Shown in pieces: positions 12,915-23,431 of a stretch of DNA of 64,000 nucleotides. Source of the stretch: Flectonema sp. DT1601 (Eukaryota > Euglenozoa > Diplonemea > Diplonemida > Diplonemidae). The notes beneath the pieces were generated by a model. That model made no database searches. It was not told where the DNA came from and worked only from the letters and a program-made list of their open reading frames with translations. A program made the translations under genes and the position numbers. The stretch lies in contig OZ025785.1 in assembly GCA_964019425.1 (NCBI GenBank), positions 1,201,501-1,265,500 on the forward strand, written 5' to 3'. Positions within the stretch are counted from its first letter, which is position 1, and each line of letters opens with the position of its first letter.

Positions 12915-13643
12915 ATGATGAAAATTTTGTCATACGTGTGTGTCATTCTCTCAATTCAACTAATTGAGGCAGAGACGATATTGAAAGGAGTGAAGCTGCC
13001 TGGATGTCGATTCGAAGGAAGGGAATTTGAAGAGCGAGTGGCGATGGTATTCGACGTTGAAACGACTTCTGAAATATTACAAACCTGCCAAGAATGGATA
13101 ATTGCAGTCAACAAATCAACTGATAATTGGATGGATTTGTTTACAGCTGAGGCGAAACTGTCACTAAAAGTATCGAAATTCAACACGCTTGAAACATGCG
13201 AGTATGGTGCTGACAAACCTTCACTTGGATTTAATTCCCCGACAGGTGTCTGCATACCCCTCCGCTGTAGCGTTGATTATATTAGAGTCGAAACCTTAGC
13301 AGGAGAGGTTACTTGCATCCCAGCAAACTCTAGTATTGCTAAGGTAACAGTTGTACCACCTCTTCCTGAAGGTGGTGATCCTGCGATGAATAAGACGCTT
13401 TACGCTGGATTTGCTTGTAGTTTTGGTATCATAACGTTTTGTTTATTAGTTGTGTTCTGTGTATGTTACACAAGGCTTGTCAGAAGGGAGATGGACAGAC
13501 CGGAATTTATTATTCCAGAAGAACCTGCAGGACGACATGTGATCATATCGCAAGCAGGTACTACAGAAATGGAAGTGGTTCGCAACAGCTTCTGTCAGGA
13601 TCCGAAATCAAAAACTGAAAATACGGAGAAAGAAGAAGTCTAA
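12915..13643 (+). CDS. small type I membrane protein (242 aa), unknown
   Basis: The N-terminus is a clear signal peptide (residues 1-19, hydrophobic core followed by small residues). The ectodomain (about 20-160) has six or seven cysteines and several N-x-S/T sites, so it is probably a disulfide-bonded, glycosylated exported domain. One membrane helix follows (about 162-187), then a cytoplasmic tail of about 55 residues rich in Glu, Lys and Ser. The ATG lies 23 bases after an acceptor-like site (AG at 12890-12891), within an A-rich leader. I do not recognise the ectodomain. A surface receptor or secretory-pathway protein is plausible, but nothing identifies the ligand. Confidence 0.75.
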   Translation: MMKILSYVCVILSIQLIEAETILKGVKLPGCRFEGREFEERVAMVFDVETTSEILQTCQEWIIAVNKSTDNWMDLFTAEAKLSLKVSKFNTLETCEYGADKPSLGFNSPTGVCIPLRCSVDYIRVETLAGEVTCIPANSSIAKVTVVPPLPEGGDPAMNKTLYAGFACSFGIITFCLLVVFCVCYTRLVRREMDRPEFIIPEEPAGRHVIISQAGTTEMEVVRNSFCQDPKSKTENTEKEEV

Positions 13644-14007
13644 GCGTACTCACGCTGATATAAAGTTTAATTTTAGTTTATATTTCCCTTAAGCATAATA
13701 AAATAAAAATTAGATAACTGATGTTTCTTTCTTTTTTTTTTTTTTTTTTTTTCGTTCTTTTTTTCTTCTCTCTAATTCTGCCTACAAACCTCAAGTAGTC
13801 ACGATTGTGTAATGATTGCTTCCCACAAGCAGCTCTTCTGTGCCTCTTTTATGTTTCCTTAGCTAAAGAAACAATCCGACTTTCCCAGGCGTAGCTAATT
13901 ACATTTTCTTTGCATTGTCAAAATGACTATCCAGCAATCGCTTTTTTTTTTATGTTAAGTAATGTTACGGTTTTGTTTTGTTTTCGTTTTTAAAGTTTCT
14001 TCCGATC

Positions 14008-14038
<31 letters not shown>

Positions 14039-14482
14039 GATGAAAAAAACTGATCGCGTCACTAATAAAGGGAAACTGTTGTCACATTTTCTCAAAAAAA
14101 CTCATAGCGAAGGAAAAATTGCCGCTAGTAAAAAGTAGCTGTTCAGGTGCGAAATTTTCTTTCTGGTTTCTACCATGTAAAAAAGAGAACCCAATTTTTT
14201 TTTTTTTTTTTCCCTTCCAAGTACTTGAATCCACCTGATTCTAATTATATTGAAAACACACTTGTTAAATTGTGTTACTGACCCCACAGCAAATACTTAA
14301 ACAGGGTCTGTGACCTTGTGTTGCATATTTAGGTCTTCCACCTGCAAAGTATTGGAAGTCGTCATCACTTGCTTTGCCAACCGACGTTGAAATAACTCCG
14401 ATCCGTCTAAGTAGCTCAAAAAGATTCTCAAGTTATTTTTAATATATTTCCTTCACAGTTATCAAATCTTTTTATAAATTAA
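13644..14482. other. gene-free spacer
   Basis: Contains AATAAA-like polyadenylation signals near 13700, long poly(T) runs near 13734 and 14012, and a pyrimidine-rich acceptor with AG at 14457-14458 before the next ATG. No coding sequence seen. Confidence 0.65.
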
Positions 14483-17400
14483 ATGCCACGAGGGGGATAT
14501 TTTGAAGATAATGAAGTCTTTGATGATGATCAACAGATGCTTCCAATACCATCAGGTAGTGACGACTATTCACAAGGAGATAGAAAGAAATCAATCGGAG
14601 CTAGGAGAGCAAGCACAGTAGAAGAAAACAGCTATCGTTCAATGAGCCCATCAGCGAGTATAATGAGTGGAAGAAGAGAGAGCAATGCTAGTCCTCTACC
14701 AAGTCCAAAATCAATCAGCAGAAAGCAAAGCACGTCTGGTTCATACTTACAGCAACCACTTGCAAGCTCTGGTTGCTTAGATGATATGGACGTTGAGGAG
14801 GAGGGTTTTGTTTCATTTGACGATGATGTTAATGAAGTAAATCAACCAAAGTCTAAAAAATCGAATAAAAAAAGGATTGCCATCATTATCTTACTATTAC
14901 TTCTATTATCAACATTGATAATCATACTCTCTTTAGTACTAACCTCTGGAGACGATCACGACGACAACACCAATAAAGCTCCAGTAGATCACAAAACAGC
15001 TGTCCCAATCACTGAAACTACTTCACCTAAAACATCACCTTCATCAGGTTACTATAGAAGTGCTAATAGTATTGTTGTTCATGGTGACTTGGCTTTTATT
15101 GGTAAGGCTTCAGATGGTTTGTTTGTTGTTAATATTTCTTCACCTGGTAGTCCACAGCTACTCGGATCCCTTGTTGGTATCAACATTGAACAAGTAGTCA
15201 TAACAAGTGATGGAGATTCAATCATAGCAACTGATCGAATGTACGGAGGCGTTCACATCATTCAAGTATCTGTTCCAACATCTCCAAAACGTATTAGCAG
15301 TTTCGAAACAAGAGATGAAAACAGCAACAAATCTCTTACGATTTCTATTCACAAAGATACTCTTTGTATTTCAGATGAAGCAACTGGTTTATTCTTTATT
15401 GATATATCTGACAAGACTAACCCAAATCAGTACAGCAGCTTATTCAGTCCATCAGCAGGAACACCAACTGACACATACATCAGTGATGAAGGCTTAGCTT
15501 ATGTACTAAGATCTGGTGTCTTATCTATTGTCGATACGACTATTAAGAGTACGCCGTTAGTTATATCTGCTCCGTCTGAATTGTATTCGAAGGGTGTTGG
15601 TATTAGTATAAAAACATCACTTGACTCTTCAACAAAAACTGCTTACATTATTGATGAAGTGGGTTTGCTTCATATCATCGATGTCACTGATCCAACACAA
15701 CCGTTGGCTGGACCTTCTTCGATTGACTTCAGTGGAAATGATGATAAGAAAACCCTTCTAAGACCACTTGTGTCATCAGCGAGCCCAGCAATGATATTGC
15801 CTAGCGAAGAACAGCTGAAAGTCAATTGTAAAACTGAACCAAGTTTAAATGGATTGTTGATTTCTTGTTTTGGTCAACTACAATTCATCTCTCACGACTC
15901 AACTGGAAACTATTCTGTTTCTGTTTTAGAAGCTGAGAATGTTATTACTTTTTCAATTTCAAATGGTAAGTTATACGTTTTAAAGTCTGATGGATTATCT
16001 GTTTTTGACTGGACTCACTATATTGAAACACCTCCAACAACAACATCACGTGATGTAAGAACTCAAAGTACTAACAGTAATGATATTTCACATTTAAAGA
16101 ATGTATTCATTAAATTGTTTAATCACTTATCACAAGTTGATATCGATCTTTCAGACTACGGTCTCACACAAACTGACTTAGCGAATACCATTGATGCGAA
16201 GAATCTTGTTGTTGGTTTGAAAACACTGTTACAATTAACTCCAAAAGTAGAAGGGTATTTTGGATTGTTCAATCACTTGCAGGGAGTTCCTACGTTAGAG
16301 GGTCTCGCTGATATAGTACAGAATAATATACCAACGCAGTCTTCTGATTACAGTCTCAAACCTGATTACGTCTACGCCGGAAATTTCGATTCGTTTTCAG
16401 ATGAGTTGGTTGTCAGAATTCAACTAAAAGCGATCTCACATAAATCGAGTCAGCAGATCTTCCTCGCAGATCAACTCCACGGTGTTCTTAAAAATATTAA
16501 TAAATTAACTGAACTGTTCGAGTTTTTAAACACGCCGAGTGTCGATATTAACATCCCAAACCTATCCCGAAAGACATCATTCGAAGCGACTTCCTTCATA
16601 GATGTTACTCTCGGGTTGAATATTGCTTCTGTAAAAGAGTCAAAGAAACTGTCTGAAGACCAACTTCTAAGCAAAGCGTTTATTAGGATTAACAGTTATG
16701 AAGCTGGTGTTAAAGTTGTTATAGATCCGTTGGAGTTTGATTTCAGTAAGGTGTTTATAAAAGATGGATTATGCTCTTTGGCTTTGGGAGTAAAACCAAG
16801 TGAAGAGAATGTTAAGTATCCATCACCAAAAACGTTCATGCTGTCAGAACTTGATGGTAGCAGCCTACCGGAATTACTGTTGAGGAAAGTGTCTCCAAAA
16901 CCATATGCAACGTTAGATGTAGAACTTCCTGTTCAATTTAAAAATGATGCTGAACCTGGATCGTCTAATCTCACTCCTATCATTGAACTTCGTGATTCAA
17001 ATCTACTGGACGGTAAACTTCATGCTTTCGATCTTGATGTCGATTTGGAATACTTAATTTCGAATGGTCTTATTAAAAGAATAACAGACTCCCTTGATTT
17101 GTTATTAGCTGACGTTACTTCTATTGGTGTTCAGAACTCTGTAGACTCATCAGCAATAACAATAAGTAATTCACTTTTAAGTGGAATTGACAAGAGAATT
17201 AACTTTACATCAACTCTAAACACTTATGTTTCATTATTGAAGAAGTATAGGAAAATGGAAAATGACCAACCAGTTGATTTAAAACTTGATGCTGCTGGTA
17301 TGGGAATGGCGCAGTCGGAGGGTTTTCAAAAATCACTTCTACAGACTTTGGGATTCGATTCTCAGGTCGTTAAATTATCTGAAAAATTCCCTGAAATCCA

Positions 17401-20400
17401 ACTTTATTATAAAATGATTTCTGACATTGGAAATGCTGATCCGAATTTTGATGTTGAAAAACTGGGTTGGTATCTCTCAGTAAAACCTGAACACCAACTC
17501 ACGAGATCGAACTCACGCGCCATTCTAAGTGTGTTGCCTTCAGATATACAAACAAAATATCAAAAACTGAACACTCACGGATATCCTGTGGATTCAAGTG
17601 GTGTTGTATTTGATCCAACTAATGAGGCATACCTCCCAAAGCTGACTTCTATTCTTGGAGGTACTAGTACCTTCACCGCAGTACAGCTTGGTAAAGCATT
17701 GTCTGAAATCCGTCCAACGTTAGGCAAGAATGATGAATTTCAACTTGAGATGTTTTATTTATTAAAAAATAGATTTCCTGTTGTGATGTCGCGTTATGAA
17801 CAATCACCAAACGACAACTTCCCAACTGACCCAATCACTAGTGATAAGTTCGATTGGGAAATATATCTTCAAGAAATAGCTACCGTCTTTGGAATGGGAA
17901 ACACTGGTCTTAATAAGAATGATTTGAGTGTTTTATTTGGAAAGACTCCAACAATTCAAGGACTCTTATCATTCGTGAAGAATATCTTCAAAGATTCAAT
18001 GAGAGACTATTTCGTTGATAATGTTGGTGTGCAAACTCCTTTTGAGTTTGAAGGTCACATCGTCAGCAGAGATGGACATCAACTTCTTCTAATGGAACTC
18101 ATCATCGACTTTACGATACCAGGTGTGACCTCAAGTGGTTTAATTAATCCTTTCTTAGAATCCGCGTTGGGTAAATTAGGTCTGGTTGAGTTGGTATCAT
18201 CTTTTGAGGATTCTTTCACAACTCTTCAAAAAAATAAGACGACAGTCTCTGCCGACCTTTTACTTGATGTGGAAGCAGGTGTTCAATTAGATTCACTTTG
18301 GATACCATCTAATGGTGGTGTTACTCTCCCTTCTGTATTTGTGAATGTATCAAAACTTGAAATAGTAGCATCTGTCTCGACTAGTAGTCACAGTAGCTCA
18401 TTTGAGTTTGGTTCGGGTGTCAGTTTTGGAATAACCGACGCTTCTCTAAACGCCACCTTCAACCTGACGGCTGCGATCCCAAAAGGCCATCCTGTTGTTG
18501 TAATCAGTGATGATCAGAATATGAAATTCTCTCTCTCTTCTGTATTTGATGCCATCCACGTATCCTCAAGCTTCAACTTAACCGCTCCAGTTCAATTCCC
18601 ACTCCTTACATCACCTGTCATCATATCTCTCGATGATAGAAATTTATTCGATGATGTGTCACCAGTGTTGTCGGTTACTTCCGAAGGTTTTCCAGTTTCG
18701 ATGTCGATTAGCCAATCACCGAAAGTGGTGGAAGAAGTTGTTGTTGACTTTATGGTGGAGACTAAAACAGGAATTATGTCCTTACCAGTTAGTGTGATTG
18801 GTAAGACTACCTTCACTGCAGAAGCTATACAGAAAACACTTTTAGAATTTTCTTTAAGCACACCTGTGACATGTCCTATCAGTGTTGTTGGAGCTGTTAC
18901 GAAACTTGTGGAGGCTGACTCAAAGATGTTAGCTGCTGGGGGAGTTTCTACTGTGAGTGGTGCCTTAGTTAGTTTAGAATCAATGACTATAAACCCTTGT
19001 GTTGTAGCCGTCAAGGATTCATTAACATCTTTCTTTTCTATGAAATTACGCATCGGTTCTGTCCTGTCAGTAAACAACCTCTCAATTGAAGACCTCCGTT
19101 TGGAAGTATCAGGCAAACTGACATCAACATCAGCTGTTGTTGTTACAACACCCATTTCTTGGATTGGAAGTGTAAATGCAAACACTGTAGTATTTGACAT
19201 TCCTTGTTTACTAAAAGGATCAATGGACAACTCTTGGGGACTTACAAACATGTTAGCTGACTGTACTATTCATACTAAATTATTCACCTTATCAACTGAA
19301 GTGGAATATACTTCAGAGAGATGTTCTTCAGTTAATAAGGGTCAGGCAAAGTTAGAAATCCCAACAATCGGACTCACAGCTACTGGTGACATAACAGAGA
19401 GAACAGGATGTGGAAGTGATAACAAACCAGAATATGATATTCAAATGAAGGCTTCAGATGTCTTTGTTCAGGGAGTGACGTTAGTGTCACCAGAACTTTC
19501 AGTGTCACACACAGCAGTGACTGACTCGATTTCAGGTATGGTATCCAGAGAGTGGTCTGGTAGAGCATCTGGTGACCTGTCTATCGGTTCACATACAACT
19601 CTCGCAGCCACATTGATATTTGATGATAAAACAATCACATCATTTGACACCACTGGAATTCTTAACATGGGACCCTTAGCAGGTACTGTATCCGCTTCTA
19701 TCACTAATGGACTTGTAACAGGTTCAGGTATCTTTGATATCACTTTAATGAATGGAATCATACCTCAACTGTCTGCTACATTTCAACACGTCTCAACATA
19801 CACGACATCGAATGCTGATATTCCTCTTTGGTCTGTGAATGGATCTTTGACTGCCTTTGATATTTATGGAATCACATTAGCAGCTACGAATGTTAACATA
19901 ACTGGAGCTTACAAAGACACTACTGCTACTGCTGATGATGTAACGTGGACTGGGTCTGTGACTGCTGAAGGTCGTTTTTTGGACAACTCAAACGCTCAAT
20001 TCAGAGCAGAAATCCGAAATGATGAGTTTTCATCACTCTGGGCTAACATTACCCTCGACGGACCATCCATCAAGTTTAGTGGAGAAGCGGAGATTACAAG
20101 TGACCACCAAATCAATAAATGCTCTGCTATCGAAGCTGAAGGACAACTATTCATCACTGGATTAGACAGAGATAAGACTATTGATTTTGAATCAACTGCA
20201 TTGTATAACGACTGTGCTGGTATTGGTGAAGTTGGATATTCTTTAGAAGCAACAGTCAACACGACCATTGAAGTATTCTCAGGTTTAAGTATAAAAGATC
20301 TCTCAGTTAGTGTAGAGTCTCGTGTTGCTAAAAATGATAATAATTGGAAAGCAACAGTCCAAGGAACAGCAAACATATTCGGAATGACATCTCATGCTGC

Positions 20401-23400
20401 TGTTGTTTGGGAGAATGGAAAAATATCTCAGGCAAACATTCAAACAGCTTTCACTACCACCAACGGTCTTCTGAGTGCAAAGCTTGAGTTTGATTACATT
20501 GATGAGTGCAGATCATCAAAAGGATCATCAGAATTCTTAATTAGACTTAAAGACTTATCAGACTTAACAATTACAGGAGACGTATCTTATAATAAGTGTA
20601 CAGGTGTTGTTGAGGTTATTGGAAGCACTATTCACAAATGGAAAGGTCCATCAGGAACGACTTATAATGGGATTTCTGTGGTAATCACATCGAGTGACAA
20701 TGGAGGTGACGTCAATGCGAAGTTAGCTACCAGGGATTGGATTGGTAGTATATCAGGAACCTCATCATCTGGTTTTTTATCTCAACTCTCGTTTGATACA
20801 AAAAATGGTACCGTCGATGGAATGGTCACCTACGAAGACGACAATCTCTCATTAGTTGTAGCAGTAGGTACTTCAAACTGCACTGGTAGAGGTACAGCAA
20901 TTCTTAAGGACCTTCCACATAATATTCCTGCCATCGAATTAGATGTTTCATTCTCAAGACCAGGATGTGTAGAACCATCTTGGATAGCTGAAGGCTCTAT
21001 TAGACAAGTTATAATACCATTCAATAGTAAAGTCTTAATAATTGATAGGATGACTGTTACTATTACTAACGACAAACATAACAAAAAGAAAGTTGAGATA
21101 GTGGGTGAGTTCATGGATGGTGATTTTGCTGTTAAAATTGAATTTGGAGTGAGTCCGTTGACGGAGGTGACGTTGATTGGTGAGAAGAAGTCAGTGACAC
21201 CGATTTCTATTTCATCTTTTACGTCGAAGTGGTACTCGACGGGATCGTCGTCTCCTTTCTCAACTAATTCTGCAGACCCGTCAACTCAAAAATCGGTAAC
21301 AGCAACTTCGTTAAATAACGTGAAACTTGAAATTAGTTTTCATGAAAAACTTTTATCAGTAACAGCAAATGGATTTTTATTTGGACTCTCATGGAATGTC
21401 GCTGTTGGGATTCAACACGAAGGATCAAAATGGAAATTCGGAGGATACATCGAAACGTCAAATTTTACTGGTCGGACAGAAACACCTGATTTGGTTGATA
21501 AGGTAATCAATGGACTACTGCCGGCATCACTTTCTCTAAGTATCGCTAATGAAGACATTCACATCCAAGGAAACACTATCAGGAAAGGTTTATGTGTTAG
21601 AATTGTATTAGCTGAATCATCATCACACATTCAACAAGTTGTTTCATCTGCACCTTCGTCCTTTAAAACTCAGATTGCAGCAGCTAAGAAGCCTGCTGTT
21701 TCTAATGGTGTAGCAGGGTTTATCTTACAAGCAGACATCATCACTCCAAAAGACATTACTTTGTATGTGATGCTTGCTGGTAATATTAGGTTAACTGATG
21801 GTGTTTATTTTAGATCTGTTGGAATGGCTTTTAAAATTCAAACAGTTCCAGAGATGGGATTCATGGCTGAAATTGACTTCACAGTTGGAAAAGGTGTTCA
21901 TCAACAAGTTCTCACGGCAGGCGGTTTTGTTGGTTTAGACTTAGCAGGAACTATCTCTGTTGGACTCTCTCTTGATTCATCACAACCTTGGGTAAGCCCA
22001 TTTGGAATTAATGGTGTTGAAGTATTGTTCCCGCTTGGAATTGAGATGGGGATATCATTCACGGGTTATCCAACTAGCTTTGCGTTTATTGGAGGAATGC
22101 AAATTGGTGGAGTTTACGGGAAAATCGTCATCGGAGTCGATTTAATTGATTTCACAAAAACAGCATTCAAAGGTGAAGTTGGAGGACTCAGCTTACGAAG
22201 ACTAATTGTTGGTGTTGGGGAATGTGATAAATGTATCCCGAGTGAATTAGATGACCTCATTGATGGAACAGCCTTAGAGTCACTTAGTGGTTCATTCAAT
22301 CCTGATCCATTTCACTCTGTTGCAATTCATGCAGGAACAGTGTATGAGACAATCGATGCTGGGATCACGATTGAGATTAAGAATTTACAGTTCTTAGGAG
22401 TCCTACATATCCAGTCTGGAAAATTTAAACTTAACAGCCACGGAATAGATACAGGATTACAACTAGCTCCAGTGCATTGGGGACCACTACACATTACTGC
22501 TCCTGGTGATGAGTCAAAGGGTCCTGGATTCGAACTTTTATTATCTCCGACAAAACAAAAAGTTTCAGTTTATGGTCAGATTACAGTTTTAGGTATGAGA
22601 GCAATGCTTGACTTGTCTGTTGGATCTCGTGAGTCACACGGTAAGTTTAGCTTAATGGTTGCTGGTCTTGAAGTTAGTGTTGCCCTCCTTGTGAGAGGTA
22701 AACCGGGAGATAAAGACTTCAGGAATGTAATTGAAGGAAGTATGTCTTTGGGATATATGAATCACATACTTGACAAGGCTGGTGAGTATTTTCAAAAACT
22801 TGCTGACAAGGCAGCAGCTGCTTTGGAAGAAAAACAAAAGAAATTTGAAGCTGCTGCTGAAACCGTCAGATCAGCAAAGGCTAAACTCGAAGAAGCAAAA
22901 GAGAGCACTTCTAGTAAACTGAAAGCTGCACGTGATAAAGTTACAAAGTACAGACATGAAAAGCAACAAGCGACCTGTCCTAACAAATGTACCAGAGGAT
23001 GGTTAGGCATCCCAAACTGCTGGGGAATGTTTAAGTGTTGGGTAACCAAACAGGCGGTTAAACTTCTGGTGGTTGCTGAGAAGGCACTCTCCGCTGTTGA
23101 AGTAATTGCCGTAGGAGCTATTGAACTAGCTCAGGGCGTATTAACTGCTGCTGAAGTAGTTCTTGAGATCACTGCTAAAGCTCTGGAACTTGCAAAGATT
23201 GGAATGAAGAAGTTCAGTGATCTCATTAACAAGTATGGATCTCTGAGTAAGATATTTAGTATTCAAAGATTGGGTTTTAAATCAACTCTGACTAGTGATG
23301 ATGTAGCTCTCAATGTCTACGCTGATCTCATTATTCTTGGACGAATTGTAAACATTGAGTTTACATCAGAACTCACTTTTGAAGCAATCTTTAAATCAGT

Positions 23401-23431
23401 AATTGATCCTGTCATTCAGTATGTGTTATGA
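14483..23431 (+). CDS. giant type II membrane protein with LVIVD propeller repeats (2,982 aa)
   Basis: One uninterrupted exon; the ATG follows an acceptor (AG at 14457-14458) by 24 bases. The cytoplasmic N-terminus (about 1-130) is Ser/acidic-rich. A basic KKSNKKR stretch then precedes a strongly hydrophobic helix (about 132-154), predicting a signal anchor with some 2,800 residues outside. Residues about 190-520 contain LVIVD-type beta-propeller repeats (GLFVVNISSPGSPQ, GLFFIDISDKTNP, LLHIIDVTDPTQP). The long middle is beta-rich; between nt 19320 and 21000 a Cys-pair module recurs four times, with cysteines about 90 nt apart. Near the C-terminus an Ala/Lys/Glu helical stretch (nt about 22780-22970) is followed by a four-Cys knot (nt 22978-23040) and an Ala-rich amphipathic helix region (to about nt 23220). 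The ectodomain is probably adhesive or lipid-binding; function unknown. Confidence 0.85.
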   Translation: MPRGGYFEDNEVFDDDQQMLPIPSGSDDYSQGDRKKSIGARRASTVEENSYRSMSPSASIMSGRRESNASPLPSPKSISRKQSTSGSYLQQPLASSGCLDDMDVEEEGFVSFDDDVNEVNQPKSKKSNKKRIAIIILLLLLLSTLIIILSLVLTSGDDHDDNTNKAPVDHKTAVPITETTSPKTSPSSGYYRSANSIVVHGDLAFIGKASDGLFVVNISSPGSPQLLGSLVGINIEQVVITSDGDSIIATDRMYGGVHIIQVSVPTSPKRISSFETRDENSNKSLTISIHKDTLCISDEATGLFFIDISDKTNPNQYSSLFSPSAGTPTDTYISDEGLAYVLRSGVLSIVDTTIKSTPLVISAPSELYSKGVGISIKTSLDSSTKTAYIIDEVGLLHIIDVTDPTQPLAGPSSIDFSGNDDKKTLLRPLVSSASPAMILPSEEQLKVNCKTEPSLNGLLISCFGQLQFISHDSTGNYSVSVLEAENVITFSISNGKLYVLKSDGLSVFDWTHYIETPPTTTSRDVRTQSTNSNDISHLKNVFIKLFNHLSQVDIDLSDYGLTQTDLANTIDAKNLVVGLKTLLQLTPKVEGYFGLFNHLQGVPTLEGLADIVQNNIPTQSSDYSLKPDYVYAGNFDSFSDELVVRIQLKAISHKSSQQIFLADQLHGVLKNINKLTELFEFLNTPSVDINIPNLSRKTSFEATSFIDVTLGLNIASVKESKKLSEDQLLSKAFIRINSYEAGVKVVIDPLEFDFSKVFIKDGLCSLALGVKPSEENVKYPSPKTFMLSELDGSSLPELLLRKVSPKPYATLDVELPVQFKNDAEPGSSNLTPIIELRDSNLLDGKLHAFDLDVDLEYLISNGLIKRITDSLDLLLADVTSIGVQNSVDSSAITISNSLLSGIDKRINFTSTLNTYVSLLKKYRKMENDQPVDLKLDAAGMGMAQSEGFQKSLLQTLGFDSQVVKLSEKFPEIQLYYKMISDIGNADPNFDVEKLGWYLSVKPEHQLTRSNSRAILSVLPSDIQTKYQKLNTHGYPVDSSGVVFDPTNEAYLPKLTSILGGTSTFTAVQLGKALSEIRPTLGKNDEFQLEMFYLLKNRFPVVMSRYEQSPNDNFPTDPITSDKFDWEIYLQEIATVFGMGNTGLNKNDLSVLFGKTPTIQGLLSFVKNIFKDSMRDYFVDNVGVQTPFEFEGHIVSRDGHQLLLMELIIDFTIPGVTSSGLINPFLESALGKLGLVELVSSFEDSFTTLQKNKTTVSADLLLDVEAGVQLDSLWIPSNGGVTLPSVFVNVSKLEIVASVSTSSHSSSFEFGSGVSFGITDASLNATFNLTAAIPKGHPVVVISDDQNMKFSLSSVFDAIHVSSSFNLTAPVQFPLLTSPVIISLDDRNLFDDVSPVLSVTSEGFPVSMSISQSPKVVEEVVVDFMVETKTGIMSLPVSVIGKTTFTAEAIQKTLLEFSLSTPVTCPISVVGAVTKLVEADSKMLAAGGVSTVSGALVSLESMTINPCVVAVKDSLTSFFSMKLRIGSVLSVNNLSIEDLRLEVSGKLTSTSAVVVTTPISWIGSVNANTVVFDIPCLLKGSMDNSWGLTNMLADCTIHTKLFTLSTEVEYTSERCSSVNKGQAKLEIPTIGLTATGDITERTGCGSDNKPEYDIQMKASDVFVQGVTLVSPELSVSHTAVTDSISGMVSREWSGRASGDLSIGSHTTLAATLIFDDKTITSFDTTGILNMGPLAGTVSASITNGLVTGSGIFDITLMNGIIPQLSATFQHVSTYTTSNADIPLWSVNGSLTAFDIYGITLAATNVNITGAYKDTTATADDVTWTGSVTAEGRFLDNSNAQFRAEIRNDEFSSLWANITLDGPSIKFSGEAEITSDHQINKCSAIEAEGQLFITGLDRDKTIDFESTALYNDCAGIGEVGYSLEATVNTTIEVFSGLSIKDLSVSVESRVAKNDNNWKATVQGTANIFGMTSHAAVVWENGKISQANIQTAFTTTNGLLSAKLEFDYIDECRSSKGSSEFLIRLKDLSDLTITGDVSYNKCTGVVEVIGSTIHKWKGPSGTTYNGISVVITSSDNGGDVNAKLATRDWIGSISGTSSSGFLSQLSFDTKNGTVDGMVTYEDDNLSLVVAVGTSNCTGRGTAILKDLPHNIPAIELDVSFSRPGCVEPSWIAEGSIRQVIIPFNSKVLIIDRMTVTITNDKHNKKKVEIVGEFMDGDFAVKIEFGVSPLTEVTLIGEKKSVTPISISSFTSKWYSTGSSSPFSTNSADPSTQKSVTATSLNNVKLEISFHEKLLSVTANGFLFGLSWNVAVGIQHEGSKWKFGGYIETSNFTGRTETPDLVDKVINGLLPASLSLSIANEDIHIQGNTIRKGLCVRIVLAESSSHIQQVVSSAPSSFKTQIAAAKKPAVSNGVAGFILQADIITPKDITLYVMLAGNIRLTDGVYFRSVGMAFKIQTVPEMGFMAEIDFTVGKGVHQQVLTAGGFVGLDLAGTISVGLSLDSSQPWVSPFGINGVEVLFPLGIEMGISFTGYPTSFAFIGGMQIGGVYGKIVIGVDLIDFTKTAFKGEVGGLSLRRLIVGVGECDKCIPSELDDLIDGTALESLSGSFNPDPFHSVAIHAGTVYETIDAGITIEIKNLQFLGVLHIQSGKFKLNSHGIDTGLQLAPVHWGPLHITAPGDESKGPGFELLLSPTKQKVSVYGQITVLGMRAMLDLSVGSRESHGKFSLMVAGLEVSVALLVRGKPGDKDFRNVIEGSMSLGYMNHILDKAGEYFQKLADKAAAALEEKQKKFEAAAETVRSAKAKLEEAKESTSSKLKAARDKVTKYRHEKQQATCPNKCTRGWLGIPNCWGMFKCWVTKQAVKLLVVAEKALSAVEVIAVGAIELAQGVLTAAEVVLEITAKALELAKIGMKKFSDLINKYGSLSKIFSIQRLGFKSTLTSDDVALNVYADLIILGRIVNIEFTSELTFEAIFKSVIDPVIQYVL

